Shown here: one piece after another, positions 1 to 5,564 of the stretch | Numbering within the stretch: position 1 is the stretch's first letter | How the letters are laid out: every line of letters starts with the position of its first letter | NCBI GenBank assembly: GCA_934700635.1 | Contig: CAKUXU010000036.1 | Location: forward strand, 1 to 7,974 | Source: an uncultured Eubacteriales bacterium | GTDB taxonomy: Bacteria; Bacillota; Clostridia; Oscillospirales; Acutalibacteraceae | Direction of reading: 5' to 3' | Length of the DNA stretch: 7,974 bases | Notes under the pieces: generated by a model | The model's database searches: none | Told to the model about the DNA's origin: nothing | Seen by the model: the letters and a program-made list of their open reading frames with translations, nothing else | Position numbers and translations under genes: made by a program

Positions 1-8
1 GAGGTAAA

Positions 9-434
9 ATGGCTATTTCAAGGTATCTTTGCAGCGAAGATATGAACTTTAGTCCTGAGAAAAAGAAAATTTCAAAAAGCGGTGAAGTATTTTATGTAAA
101 AAATGTAGATATAAAGAAAGGTTTTCAAAAACTTTGCAATAGCGAATTTGAGCCTCAAGGAAAAATAGATTTAAATGTTACTTTTACATATGACAAAAAA
201 TCATACGTAGGGGTACAAAAATCAGATGTTAAAAGCTCAAAAGATTGTAAGTCATGGAAAGTAAGAAATGCTTCAGAGATTTTTCCAAGTAAGAATGCTT
301 GTTTGGTTTCCGACCGATATGCAATTTACCAAAAGTCAGCAATGGGAGGAATAGGGGACTATTTGTTTGACGGACATATGGACGTCATTTGCTCAATTAA
401 TGGAGAAATTTTTGTTAATACTGAAATAAGTTAG
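9..434 (+). CDS. Unrecognised small Cys-containing protein, paralogue of the next gene; 5' end probably outside the window
   Basis: I do not recognise this protein. From the ATG at 9 it has 141 residues, five cysteines (8, 43, 80, 98, 128), no signal peptide and no membrane segment. It resembles the next protein: TFTY at 58-61 matches TFRY, and a C-x2-N-G motif near the C-terminus (Cys128) lies 69 residues after the Phe, against 68 in the neighbour. That neighbour is exported, so this one probably is too, and its export signal must lie upstream. The reading frame is open to the first base: bases 1-8 read (n)GA GGT AAA before the ATG. This could be GGAGG acting as a ribosome-binding site, or the Gly-Gly-Lys end of a double-glycine leader like the one in the 1153-2205 gene. 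The real start may therefore be outside the window. The stop codon TAG is part of the next gene's ribosome-binding site, so the two are probably co-transcribed. Confidence 0.6.
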   Translation: MAISRYLCSEDMNFSPEKKKISKSGEVFYVKNVDIKKGFQKLCNSEFEPQGKIDLNVTFTYDKKSYVGVQKSDVKSSKDCKSWKVRNASEIFPSKNACLVSDRYAIYQKSAMGGIGDYLFDGHMDVICSINGEIFVNTEIS

Positions 435-448
435 GAGAAGTGATTAAA

Positions 449-1018
449 ATGAAAAAATTTCATAAAACTGTTATAAATTGTTTATTATTTTCTTTGCTCA
501 TAGGAATTCCTTTGGGTTTTCAAAGTTCTTATGCTTTGCCAGATTCCAAAGAAATAACATGGGGATCCTCAAATATTATAAAAAACAAAGTAACATTTAA
601 AGAATTAAGTCATAATTTAGAAAAAAAAGAGGAAGTTTTAGTTGAAGAATGCAATTTACCAGGAGAACTTAGATATTCGGATTTTAAATATATAAAAGCT
701 TCAAAAACTATTACATATCTAGATTCAACAACTAAAAGAGTAATATCTGCAGTTAATATTAACTCGACATTCAGATACAACAAGACAACTAGAGAAGCTA
801 TATGTTTAAGTGGATTTAGAAATTTAGCAAATAATGATGAAAGTTATTTGCTTTCAGTTTCTTCAAGATGCTGCAATATTACAACTGAAAAAGGCGCAAT
901 TATTTCAAGTGTTAGTTTTAACAAATTAGGAATAGGTAAGCAAAAAATTGATTCAGAAGACGTTGAAATTAATTGTGATTACAATGGTATAGTGAATTTT
1001 GAAGAACTAGATATTTAA
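449..1018 (+). CDS. Secreted Cys-containing protein of unknown function (Sec signal peptide)
   Basis: A 189-residue protein I cannot assign to a family. It opens with a typical Sec signal peptide: MKKFHK, a hydrophobic core at about 8-24, and an SYA/LP cleavage site after Ala29. The mature part (about 160 residues) has five cysteines (68, 119, 141, 142, 176) and no further membrane segment, lipobox or sortase motif, so I expect a released or loosely cell-associated protein. It appears paralogous to the preceding gene (shared TFxY and C-x2-N-G with nearly equal spacing). The start is chosen at ATG 449 because AGGAGAAGTGAT at 433-444 resembles the 16S rRNA complement; the in-frame GTG at 440 is only 2 bases from the AGGAG core. 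The gap to the previous stop is 14 bases, which suggests one operon. I see no terminator hairpin after the stop. Confidence 0.75.
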   Translation: MKKFHKTVINCLLFSLLIGIPLGFQSSYALPDSKEITWGSSNIIKNKVTFKELSHNLEKKEEVLVEECNLPGELRYSDFKYIKASKTITYLDSTTKRVISAVNINSTFRYNKTTREAICLSGFRNLANNDESYLLSVSSRCCNITTEKGAIISSVSFNKLGIGKQKIDSEDVEINCDYNGIVNFEELDI

Positions 1019-1086
1019 ATAGAAATTTGAGTTGGAATTTACAGATCTTTTATTATATTCGTAATTTCTTTATTTTTAAATTGTTA

Positions 1087-1133
1087 TTGATTATTTTCTA
1101 AATTCTTGATAGAATATATACGTATGATATAAT
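1087..1133 (+). promoter_or_regulatory. Two overlapping sigma-A-type promoter candidates for the double-glycine-leader gene
   Basis: Two vegetative-type promoters can be read in the 134-base gap. One is TTGATT (1087-1092), 17 bases, TAGAAT (1110-1115), which would start RNA near 1122. The other is TTGATA (1106-1111), 16 bases, TATAAT (1128-1133), which has the better boxes but would start RNA near 1140, inside the AGGAG ribosome-binding site at 1138-1142. The first therefore gives the more usual mRNA. Either separates transcription of the 1153 gene from the upstream pair. The rest of the gap shows nothing I can interpret. Confidence 0.45.
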
Positions 1134-1152
1134 AAATAGGAGTGATTTAAAG

Positions 1153-2205
1153 ATGACATTGGAAAAAATTTATAAGGAGTTTAAAGACGCAGGATATGAC
1201 GGTACTTATGAAATGTTTAAAAAGGACTATACCGAAATGACTTCTTGTAAAGAAATATTACCTGAGGAATTGGAATTGATTTCAGGAGGAAAGATGAACG
1301 AAAAATTTACAAAAACTGCAGCAACAATGCTTTCTGCATTGACTTTGTCAACTGCTGCAATGCCTGCTTCAAGTGCAGCAGAACATAATGATTCAAAATC
1401 ATTTTCTTCAAATAGCGTATTTAGTTTCATTAAAAAAAATCCTGGAAAAAGTTTAGCAATAGCTTTAGCTTCCGCTGGTATTGCAGTTGGTGGGGGATAT
1501 ATAATAATCAAAGGAGTAAAGTATTATCTTAATAAAGATAATGAATTAGTTCCAGAGAAAAATTCAACTTCCCAGTCTCAAAACAGCACAGAAAGTACTA
1601 CTGAGTCAACTAAATCACCTGAAAAAGTGGAAGAATCAGAAGAATCAAAAGAATCAGAACTTCTTGAAGCTGCGAAGAATGATAGCGCAATAAGTGGTTT
1701 CGCTTTTTATAAAAATGAAGATGAAGAATTTGATATAAACAAAATTTCTGATTCTATAAAACGTAGTGGACTTGTTGTAAATGAGTATAATAGAGGAAAC
1801 AAAGAAATTGTTAAATCATATAGAGGCAATGATATTAAATTAATACATTTATTAGATAATGGGTCATTTAATTTGTATCCTCTTAGAGAAAATATATATA
1901 ATATTGTACGTTTAGATCCTCCTAGTGATGGAAAATTATTAGGTGATTGGGAGAAAATAGGCAAATTTGATGGATCAGATTGGTATCTTAGTAAAAAAGA
2001 AAAATTGATAGTTAGATGTGTTGTTAAGTCAAATAGTAATAATGCTTTCCTTCGTGGTTCCTCAGTTGGTTCCGATAACAGAAATGCTATATATACTTTA
2101 GCAGGGTTTATTGACTGCTACGAAGAACTGTATAACCAATACTTCTCTGGAGATAAAAATTCAAATTTAGGAAATATTTTTGAAATTTGTAGAAAAAATA
2201 AATAG
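1153..2205 (+). CDS. Double-glycine-leader protein with embedded Sec-like signal, second hydrophobic segment and unknown C-terminal domain
   Basis: A 350-residue protein with an unusual layered N-terminus. Residues 1-46 form a charged leader ending LPEELELISGG, which fits the ELxxIxGG double-glycine motif of bacteriocin and Nif11-like leaders cut by C39 peptidase/ABC exporters (family knowledge). Right after Gly46 comes KMNEKFTK, a hydrophobic stretch at about 55-72 and an ASSAA site near 72-76, which is a good Sec signal peptide on its own. A second hydrophobic segment (about 100-119, GIAVGGGYIII) is followed by a Ser/Thr/Glu/Lys linker (about 129-168) and a C-terminal domain of about 180 residues with no motif I know. 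ATG 1153 has AGGAG at 1138-1142. A second in-frame ATG at 1294 is preceded by AGGAGG made of the Gly-Gly codons, so a shorter form may also be translated. No C39 exporter gene is in the window. It could be a bacteriocin-like effector, an envelope protein or an adhesin; I cannot choose. Confidence 0.8.
   Translation: MTLEKIYKEFKDAGYDGTYEMFKKDYTEMTSCKEILPEELELISGGKMNEKFTKTAATMLSALTLSTAAMPASSAAEHNDSKSFSSNSVFSFIKKNPGKSLAIALASAGIAVGGGYIIIKGVKYYLNKDNELVPEKNSTSQSQNSTESTTESTKSPEKVEESEESKESELLEAAKNDSAISGFAFYKNEDEEFDINKISDSIKRSGLVVNEYNRGNKEIVKSYRGNDIKLIHLLDNGSFNLYPLRENIYNIVRLDPPSDGKLLGDWEKIGKFDGSDWYLSKKEKLIVRCVVKSNSNNAFLRGSSVGSDNRNAIYTLAGFIDCYEELYNQYFSGDKNSNLGNIFEICRKNK
1284..1296 (+). promoter_or_regulatory. 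Internal Shine-Dalgarno made from the Gly-Gly codons, with in-frame ATG
   Basis: AGGAGG at 1284-1289 lies 4 bases before an in-frame ATG at 1294. The six bases include the codons for the leader's Gly45-Gly46. Translation from this ATG would give a 303-residue protein starting MNEKFTK, with a standard Sec signal peptide and no double-glycine leader. The 4-base spacing is short but usable. GGAGGA is a common way to encode Gly-Gly, so the match may be chance. Confidence 0.35.
1632..1658 (+). repeat. Three tandem copies of a 9-base unit in the linker
   Basis: AGAATCAGA, AGAATCAAA and AGAATCAGA follow each other directly and encode the Glu-Ser-rich part of the linker (ESEESKESE). Nine-base units keep the frame, so copy-number change by slippage would only lengthen or shorten the spacer between the membrane-near part and the C-terminal domain. 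Confidence 0.7.
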
Positions 2206-2228
2206 AGGCTTCAAAAGCCTCTTTTTTT
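2204..2228. terminator. Rho-independent terminator, probably bidirectional
   Basis: The stem GAGGCTT (2205-2211) pairs with AAGCCTC (2215-2221) around a 3-base CAA loop, extended by A2204-T2222, and is followed on the plus strand by seven T residues (2222-2228). The hairpin starts inside the TAG stop of the 1153-2205 gene. On the minus strand the same hairpin is followed by a U-rich tract (TATTTATTTTTT), so it can also end the bofA transcript, whose stop codon is 25 bases away. Confidence 0.85.
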
Positions 2229-2245
2229 ATTCTCATATATTATAA

Positions 2246-2506
2246 TTAACAACAAAATAATGAATTCAAAACCGCTAAAGCAGCAACTCCTGGTATTCCT
2301 AAAATGGCAGAAATAGAAATTGTTGTAATATTTAGAGGAACACAAATTCCACCATAGCATGAAAAATACTCTAAAATTCCGAATGCTGCAATACCGCTTA
2401 TGGCACTTGTTAAAGATTTTATTACAGGATGACGTGAGTTTAAAATTAAATTTAAAATCAAGAGAATGATCGGAACACATGCAAATACCATAAGACTTTT
2501 AGTCAT
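2246..2506 (-). CDS. bofA: BofA family membrane protein (pro-sigma-K processing inhibitor)
   Basis: An 86-residue membrane protein, about the length of Bacillus BofA. In B. subtilis BofA sits in the outer forespore membrane with SpoIVFA and holds back the SpoIVFB protease, delaying release of active sigma-K in the mother cell. The sequence shows a hydrophobic segment at about 4-22, a second at 32-48, and the conserved C-terminal block with Pro57-Leu58-Asn59 and Gly70-Ile-Pro-Gly73, the family signature. It ends in Cys-Cys, which I do not recall as typical. The start at 2506 is supported by AAGGAG with 10 bases of spacing. It lies 18 bases downstream of the yaaL gene and is surely co-transcribed with it. 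Whether the clostridial target is the same as in Bacillus is not shown by the sequence. Confidence 0.9.
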   Translation of the reverse strand: MTKSLMVFACVPIILLILNLILNSRHPVIKSLTSAISGIAAFGILEYFSCYGGICVPLNITTISISAILGIPGVAALAVLNSLFCC

Positions 2507-2524
2507 TTTGAAAGATCTCCTTGC

Positions 2525-2752
2525 TTAGCTTATTTCCATAGGTTTGAGTTTATTCATGAGATATTTATATCTTGCATTTAAAACTTCACGCTGATGAATA
2601 CATGCTTCTATTAAATTACTATCAATTTCCATTTGAAACCAATTTTCAGTTTTCTGAAGTTCCAAACAAACATTTCTTATTTCTTTCCTTATTAGCTCAT
2701 TTTCACTACAAACTTCATTTTTCTTATGTAGATTCTTCATTAATTTTAGCAT
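2525..2752 (-). CDS. yaaL: YaaL/DUF2508 family small protein
   Basis: A 75-residue soluble, mostly helical protein of the DUF2508 (YaaL) family. Its function is unknown, but in Firmicutes the gene usually sits between recR and bofA. The match rests on the C-terminal half: Trp38-Phe39, Asp44, LIEACI at 47-52 and LNARYKYL at 58-65, the typical YaaL pattern, together with the bofA gene directly downstream. The start at ATG 2752 has AGGA (2766-2763) 10 bases upstream; the Met five residues in would be too far from it. Here recR is not the upstream neighbour: the next gene upstream is the divergent feo operon, so the pair has been separated from the usual DNA-repair cluster. Confidence 0.85.
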   Translation of the reverse strand: MLKLMKNLHKKNEVCSENELIRKEIRNVCLELQKTENWFQMEIDSNLIEACIHQREVLNARYKYLMNKLKPMEIS

Positions 2753-2854
2753 ACATTTACAATCCTTTACTTTTTAATTTATACGATAAAAATACTTAAG
2801 TTATGAATGATTTTAGAAGTTTAAAATTTGTAAGTATTCTATCACTTAAATCTT

Positions 2855-2883
2855 ATTTTATACAATTTTGACGGATAAGTCAA
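2855..2883 (-). promoter_or_regulatory. Sigma-A-type promoter for yaaL-bofA
   Basis: Read on the minus strand: TTGACT (2883-2878), 17 bases, TAAAAT (2860-2855), close to the vegetative consensus. RNA would start near 2848, leaving a leader of about 95 bases before yaaL, in which I see no strong hairpin. The -35 box lies in a small palindrome, TTGAC-N6-GTCAA (2868-2883), so a -35-like TTGACG also faces the feo side, but no -10 box follows it at the right distance. Confidence 0.5.
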
Positions 2884-2913
2884 TTTTTTGGAGAAATAAA
2901 TGAGTATGTAAAT

Positions 2914-2941
2914 AAAAAAGTTAGCATATGTTTACTTTTTT
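2914..2941. promoter_or_regulatory. Dyad operator candidate over the feoAB -35 box (metal-regulator site)
   Basis: A 28-base dyad: AAAAAAGT (2914-2921) is mirrored exactly by ACTTTTTT (2934-2941), and the centre is the palindrome CATATG (2925-2930). Of the 14 base pairs of symmetry only two fail (2922/2933 and 2924/2931). The half-site reads GTTAGCAT on one strand and GTAAACAT on the other. It overlaps the presumed -35 box of feoAB (TTTACT, 2931-2936), the classic position for a repressor. DtxR-family proteins bind dyads of this general size, and the operon carries such a regulator, so it is the likely ligand. This is inference; a Fur-like protein from elsewhere is the alternative. Confidence 0.55.
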
Positions 2942-2958
2942 AAAAAAATAAGTATAAT
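2931..2958 (+). promoter_or_regulatory. Promoter for the feoAB operon
   Basis: TTTACT (2931-2936), 16 bases, TATAAT (2953-2958). The -10 box is perfect and the -35 box keeps four of six consensus bases. RNA would start near 2965, about 60 bases before feoAB. The -35 box is covered by the right arm of the dyad at 2914-2941, so repressor binding there would block RNA polymerase when metal is plentiful. Confidence 0.6.
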
Positions 2959-3027
2959 ATAATTAGGACAAGAAATATAATTTATACATAAATGAAAAAA
3001 TGACAATTCAAGGGAAGTGTGACAAAA

Positions 3028-5376
3028 ATGAAGACCTTAAACGATTTATCGTGCGGAGAAGAGGCAGTAATAAAAAAAGTTGGTAGTAGTGGTAATCTTC
3101 GCAGAAGAATGATTGATATGGGAATGACACCCGGAGCAAAAATTAAAATTCTAAAATATGCTCCTGCGGGAGATCCTATAGAAATAAAACTCCATAATTA
3201 CAAACTCAGTATAAGAAAATCAGAAGCAAAAGAAATAAAAGTTTGCGAAAATGAAATAGAAATCGAAGCTATAAAGCAAAAACTCGAAGAAAGAAATTTT
3301 AGCAGTAAAAAATACAGTTTTGAAACCCCCACTTTTTCAAATGAAAATTGCTCACAAAGACTTTATAAAGTAGCACTCGTAGGAAATCCTAACAGTGGAA
3401 AAACAACACTTTTTAATACTTTGACTGGAAGTTATCAATATGTTGGAAATTGGCCCGGAGTAACTGTTGAAAGAAAAGAAGGAAGAGTAAAAAATATAAG
3501 TGATAGAATAGATCTTGTAGATTTACCCGGTGTTTATTCTCTTTCCCCTTATTCTTCTGAAGAAGTTGTAACAAGGGATTACATTATGAATGAATCTCCG
3601 GATGTAATAATAAACATACTTGATGCTACTAATCTCGAAAGAAATTTATATTTAACAACTCAGCTTTTAGAGCTTGATTCTAAAGTGATTTTGGTTTTAA
3701 ATATGACTGATTTGCTAAAAGATAAAACTATAAATTGCAAATATTTGGAAAAACGTTTAGGAGTACCTGTTGTAAGTGTTTCAGCAGGAAAAAATCAAGG
3801 AATAGAAGAACTTTTAGAAAAACTTTCTTTGTGTGTTAAACGAAATAATTTTGTCAGAAGCACATGTGGAATATATTCTACAAAAGTAGAAAAGTCAATT
3901 GAAGAAACAGATAAAATATTAAACTCTAATAATGTTTATGTATGTAACAGTAGATTTAAAGTAGTAAAAGCCCTTGAAGGAGACAGTTTAATTTTAAATA
4001 GCTATAATCTTTCGAGCGATAAGAAAATTGAAGTTGAAAAAATCCGAAATAGACTAAGCAAAGATATTGGAAAAGAAAAAGATACTATTATACCCGAAGA
4101 AAGATACACTTATATATATGATCTTTGCCAAAAAGCAACTGTGAATCTAGAAAATTACGGAAAAATTTCTTTTTCAGATAAAGTAGATAAAATTTTAGTA
4201 GGGAAACATACTGCTTTTCCGTGTTTCTTTTTACTTTTGTTTTCTATATTTTATACAACATTTGGTCCCCTAGGAATTTTCCTTAAAGAGCTATGTGAGA
4301 CTTTTATAAATACGCAAACTTATAGTATGGTAAGAAGCATTTTAAATTATGCCGGAGTCTCACCTTGGCTTAAAAGTTTAATTTTAGATGCTGTTATTAA
4401 AGGTGTTGGAGCGGTAGTTTCATTTTTACCTCAAATAGTTCTTTTATTTACTCTTCTTTCTATTTTGGAAGATTGTGGTTATATGTCAAGAGCTGCATTT
4501 ATTATGGATAGACCAATGAGGAAAATAGGCCTTTCGGGGAAAGCTTTTGTTCCTCTCATAATGGGATTCGGATGTACTGTTCCAGCCGTTATGGGAACTA
4601 AAATTTTGGAAAGTAAAAAAGACAGAAATTTAGTTATATTTTTAATTCCGTTTATGTCTTGCAGCGCTAAGCTTCCTCTTTATTTACTGTTTGCTTCGGC
4701 GTTTTTTCCGAAATTTCAAACGGCGGTAATATTTTCACTATACATATTTGGCATCTTGTGTGCATGCTTTACTGCTTATCTTTTTAAAGATACCGTTTTT
4801 AAAGGTGAAGAATCTCCTTTTATCATGGAGATGCCGGATTATAAATGGCCTTCGCTCAAAAATGTCAGACTAAGTGTATGGGACAGAACGAAAGATTTCA
4901 TAGAGCGTGCCGGAACAGTTATTTTGCTTGCAACGGTTGTCGTATGGTTTTTACAATATTTTGGACCTAATTTTCAACATGTTTCAGATAATTCTCAAAG
5001 CATACTCGCAAAAATCGGAGAATTTATAGCTCCTTTATTTAAACTGTGTGGGTTTGAAAAATGGGAAGTAAGTGTTTCTTTAATAACAGGACTTATGGCT
5101 AAAGAATCTATTGTTAGCACACTCTCTGTTCTTTATGCAGACAAAGGAGATCTTTCATTAGCGGTTAAAGAAATCTTTAATTATGCAAATGCAGTATCTT
5201 TTCTTATATTTTCTCTTCTTTATACTCCATGTGTTGCTGCAGTTTCTGCTATATATAGGGAATATAAGCAAAAAAGGCTTGCAATTTTCTCTGCGGTTTT
5301 TCAAATGTTTATAGCTTTTCTCATGTCCGCACTTGCTTATCAATTAATTATTTTATTTTCAAATCTGATGAATTAG
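3028..5376 (+). CDS. feoB: FeoA-FeoB fusion, ferrous iron transporter
   Basis: A 782-residue fusion that imports Fe(II) across the cytoplasmic membrane. Residues 1-72 are a complete FeoA (SH3-like) domain with LRRRMIDMGMTPG at 24-36. A charged linker (73-110) leads to the FeoB G domain: G1 GNPNSGKT at 119-126, G3 DLPG at 165-168, G4 NMTD at 225-228 and a G5-like SAGK. The helical region follows, then the membrane part from about 392 with the family blocks GFGCTVPAVMGT (513-524), PFMSCSAKLPLY (541-552) and GLMAKES near 689-694. Cys516 and Cys545 are the conserved pore-region cysteines. All parts are present, so it should work. I chose ATG 3028 because GGAAGTG (3013-3019) is well placed; GTG 3019 would add three residues but is only 4 bases from AGGG. 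FeoA is usually a separate gene. It is the first gene of the iron operon and probably repressed by metal through the upstream dyad. Confidence 0.95.
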   Translation: MKTLNDLSCGEEAVIKKVGSSGNLRRRMIDMGMTPGAKIKILKYAPAGDPIEIKLHNYKLSIRKSEAKEIKVCENEIEIEAIKQKLEERNFSSKKYSFETPTFSNENCSQRLYKVALVGNPNSGKTTLFNTLTGSYQYVGNWPGVTVERKEGRVKNISDRIDLVDLPGVYSLSPYSSEEVVTRDYIMNESPDVIINILDATNLERNLYLTTQLLELDSKVILVLNMTDLLKDKTINCKYLEKRLGVPVVSVSAGKNQGIEELLEKLSLCVKRNNFVRSTCGIYSTKVEKSIEETDKILNSNNVYVCNSRFKVVKALEGDSLILNSYNLSSDKKIEVEKIRNRLSKDIGKEKDTIIPEERYTYIYDLCQKATVNLENYGKISFSDKVDKILVGKHTAFPCFFLLLFSIFYTTFGPLGIFLKELCETFINTQTYSMVRSILNYAGVSPWLKSLILDAVIKGVGAVVSFLPQIVLLFTLLSILEDCGYMSRAAFIMDRPMRKIGLSGKAFVPLIMGFGCTVPAVMGTKILESKKDRNLVIFLIPFMSCSAKLPLYLLFASAFFPKFQTAVIFSLYIFGILCACFTAYLFKDTVFKGEESPFIMEMPDYKWPSLKNVRLSVWDRTKDFIERAGTVILLATVVVWFLQYFGPNFQHVSDNSQSILAKIGEFIAPLFKLCGFEKWEVSVSLITGLMAKESIVSTLSVLYADKGDLSLAVKEIFNYANAVSFLIFSLLYTPCVAAVSAIYREYKQKRLAIFSAVFQMFIAFLMSALAYQLIILFSNLMN

Positions 5377-5390
5377 AAAGGAATTTTTAA

Positions 5391-5564
5391 ATGAACATAG
5401 CTGATATACTTATTATTTTATTTATTTTAGTTTTGATTATTTTATGGGTAATCAGTAATAAAAAAAATAAAAATACCAAAAAAAGATCTGGATCAAAATG
5501 CCGAAACTGTGCAAATATTGGCTTTTGCGGAAAAAATAAAAGCGAAAGGACAAAAAATGAATAA
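5391..5564 (+). CDS. FeoB-associated Cys-rich membrane protein
   Basis: A 57-residue protein with one N-terminal membrane segment (about residues 4-22, mostly Ile and Leu), a Lys/Asn-rich basic stretch, and a short cysteine cluster C37-x2-C40-x5-C46 that faces the cytoplasm if the basic stretch stays inside. Size, layout and place directly after feoB fit the FeoB-associated Cys-rich membrane protein family (PF12669 type), sometimes compared to FeoC. Its role is not established; helping FeoB assemble or handling the incoming Fe(II) are the usual ideas. AAAGGA lies 8 bases before the ATG and 14 bases separate it from the feoB stop. Its last codons overlap the start of the regulator gene by 8 bases, suggesting coupled translation. 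Family members often have more cysteines than this one. Confidence 0.85.
   Translation: MNIADILIILFILVLIILWVISNKKNKNTKKRSGSKCRNCANIGFCGKNKSERTKNE

Noticed and set aside
1227..1964. Open frames on the minus strand inside the double-glycine-leader gene
   Set aside because: No ribosome-binding sites, no recognisable protein features, and the plus-strand gene has a promoter, ribosome-binding site and terminator.
2211..2480. An open frame on the minus strand overlapping bofA
   Set aside because: It is in another frame of the well-supported bofA gene, has an unnatural composition rich in Cys, Phe and Asn, and runs through the terminator hairpin.
2572..2799. Open frame on the plus strand opposite yaaL
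   Set aside because: It mirrors the yaaL coding sequence, lacks a ribosome-binding site, and yaaL has clear family motifs.
2868..2883. TTGAC-N6-GTCAA palindrome as a regulator site
   Set aside because: It is explained at least in part by the -35 box of the yaaL promoter; the arms are only 5 bases and I found no second copy in the window.
3019..3027. GTG start for feoAB
   Set aside because: Too close to the AGGG, while ATG 3028 is well placed behind GGAAGTG and fits usual FeoA N-termini. The difference is three residues only.
5509..5556. Longer N-terminus for the metal regulator
   Set aside because: These codons lie in the small Cys-rich protein gene, and ATG 5557 has a good ribosome-binding site and the standard family N-terminus.
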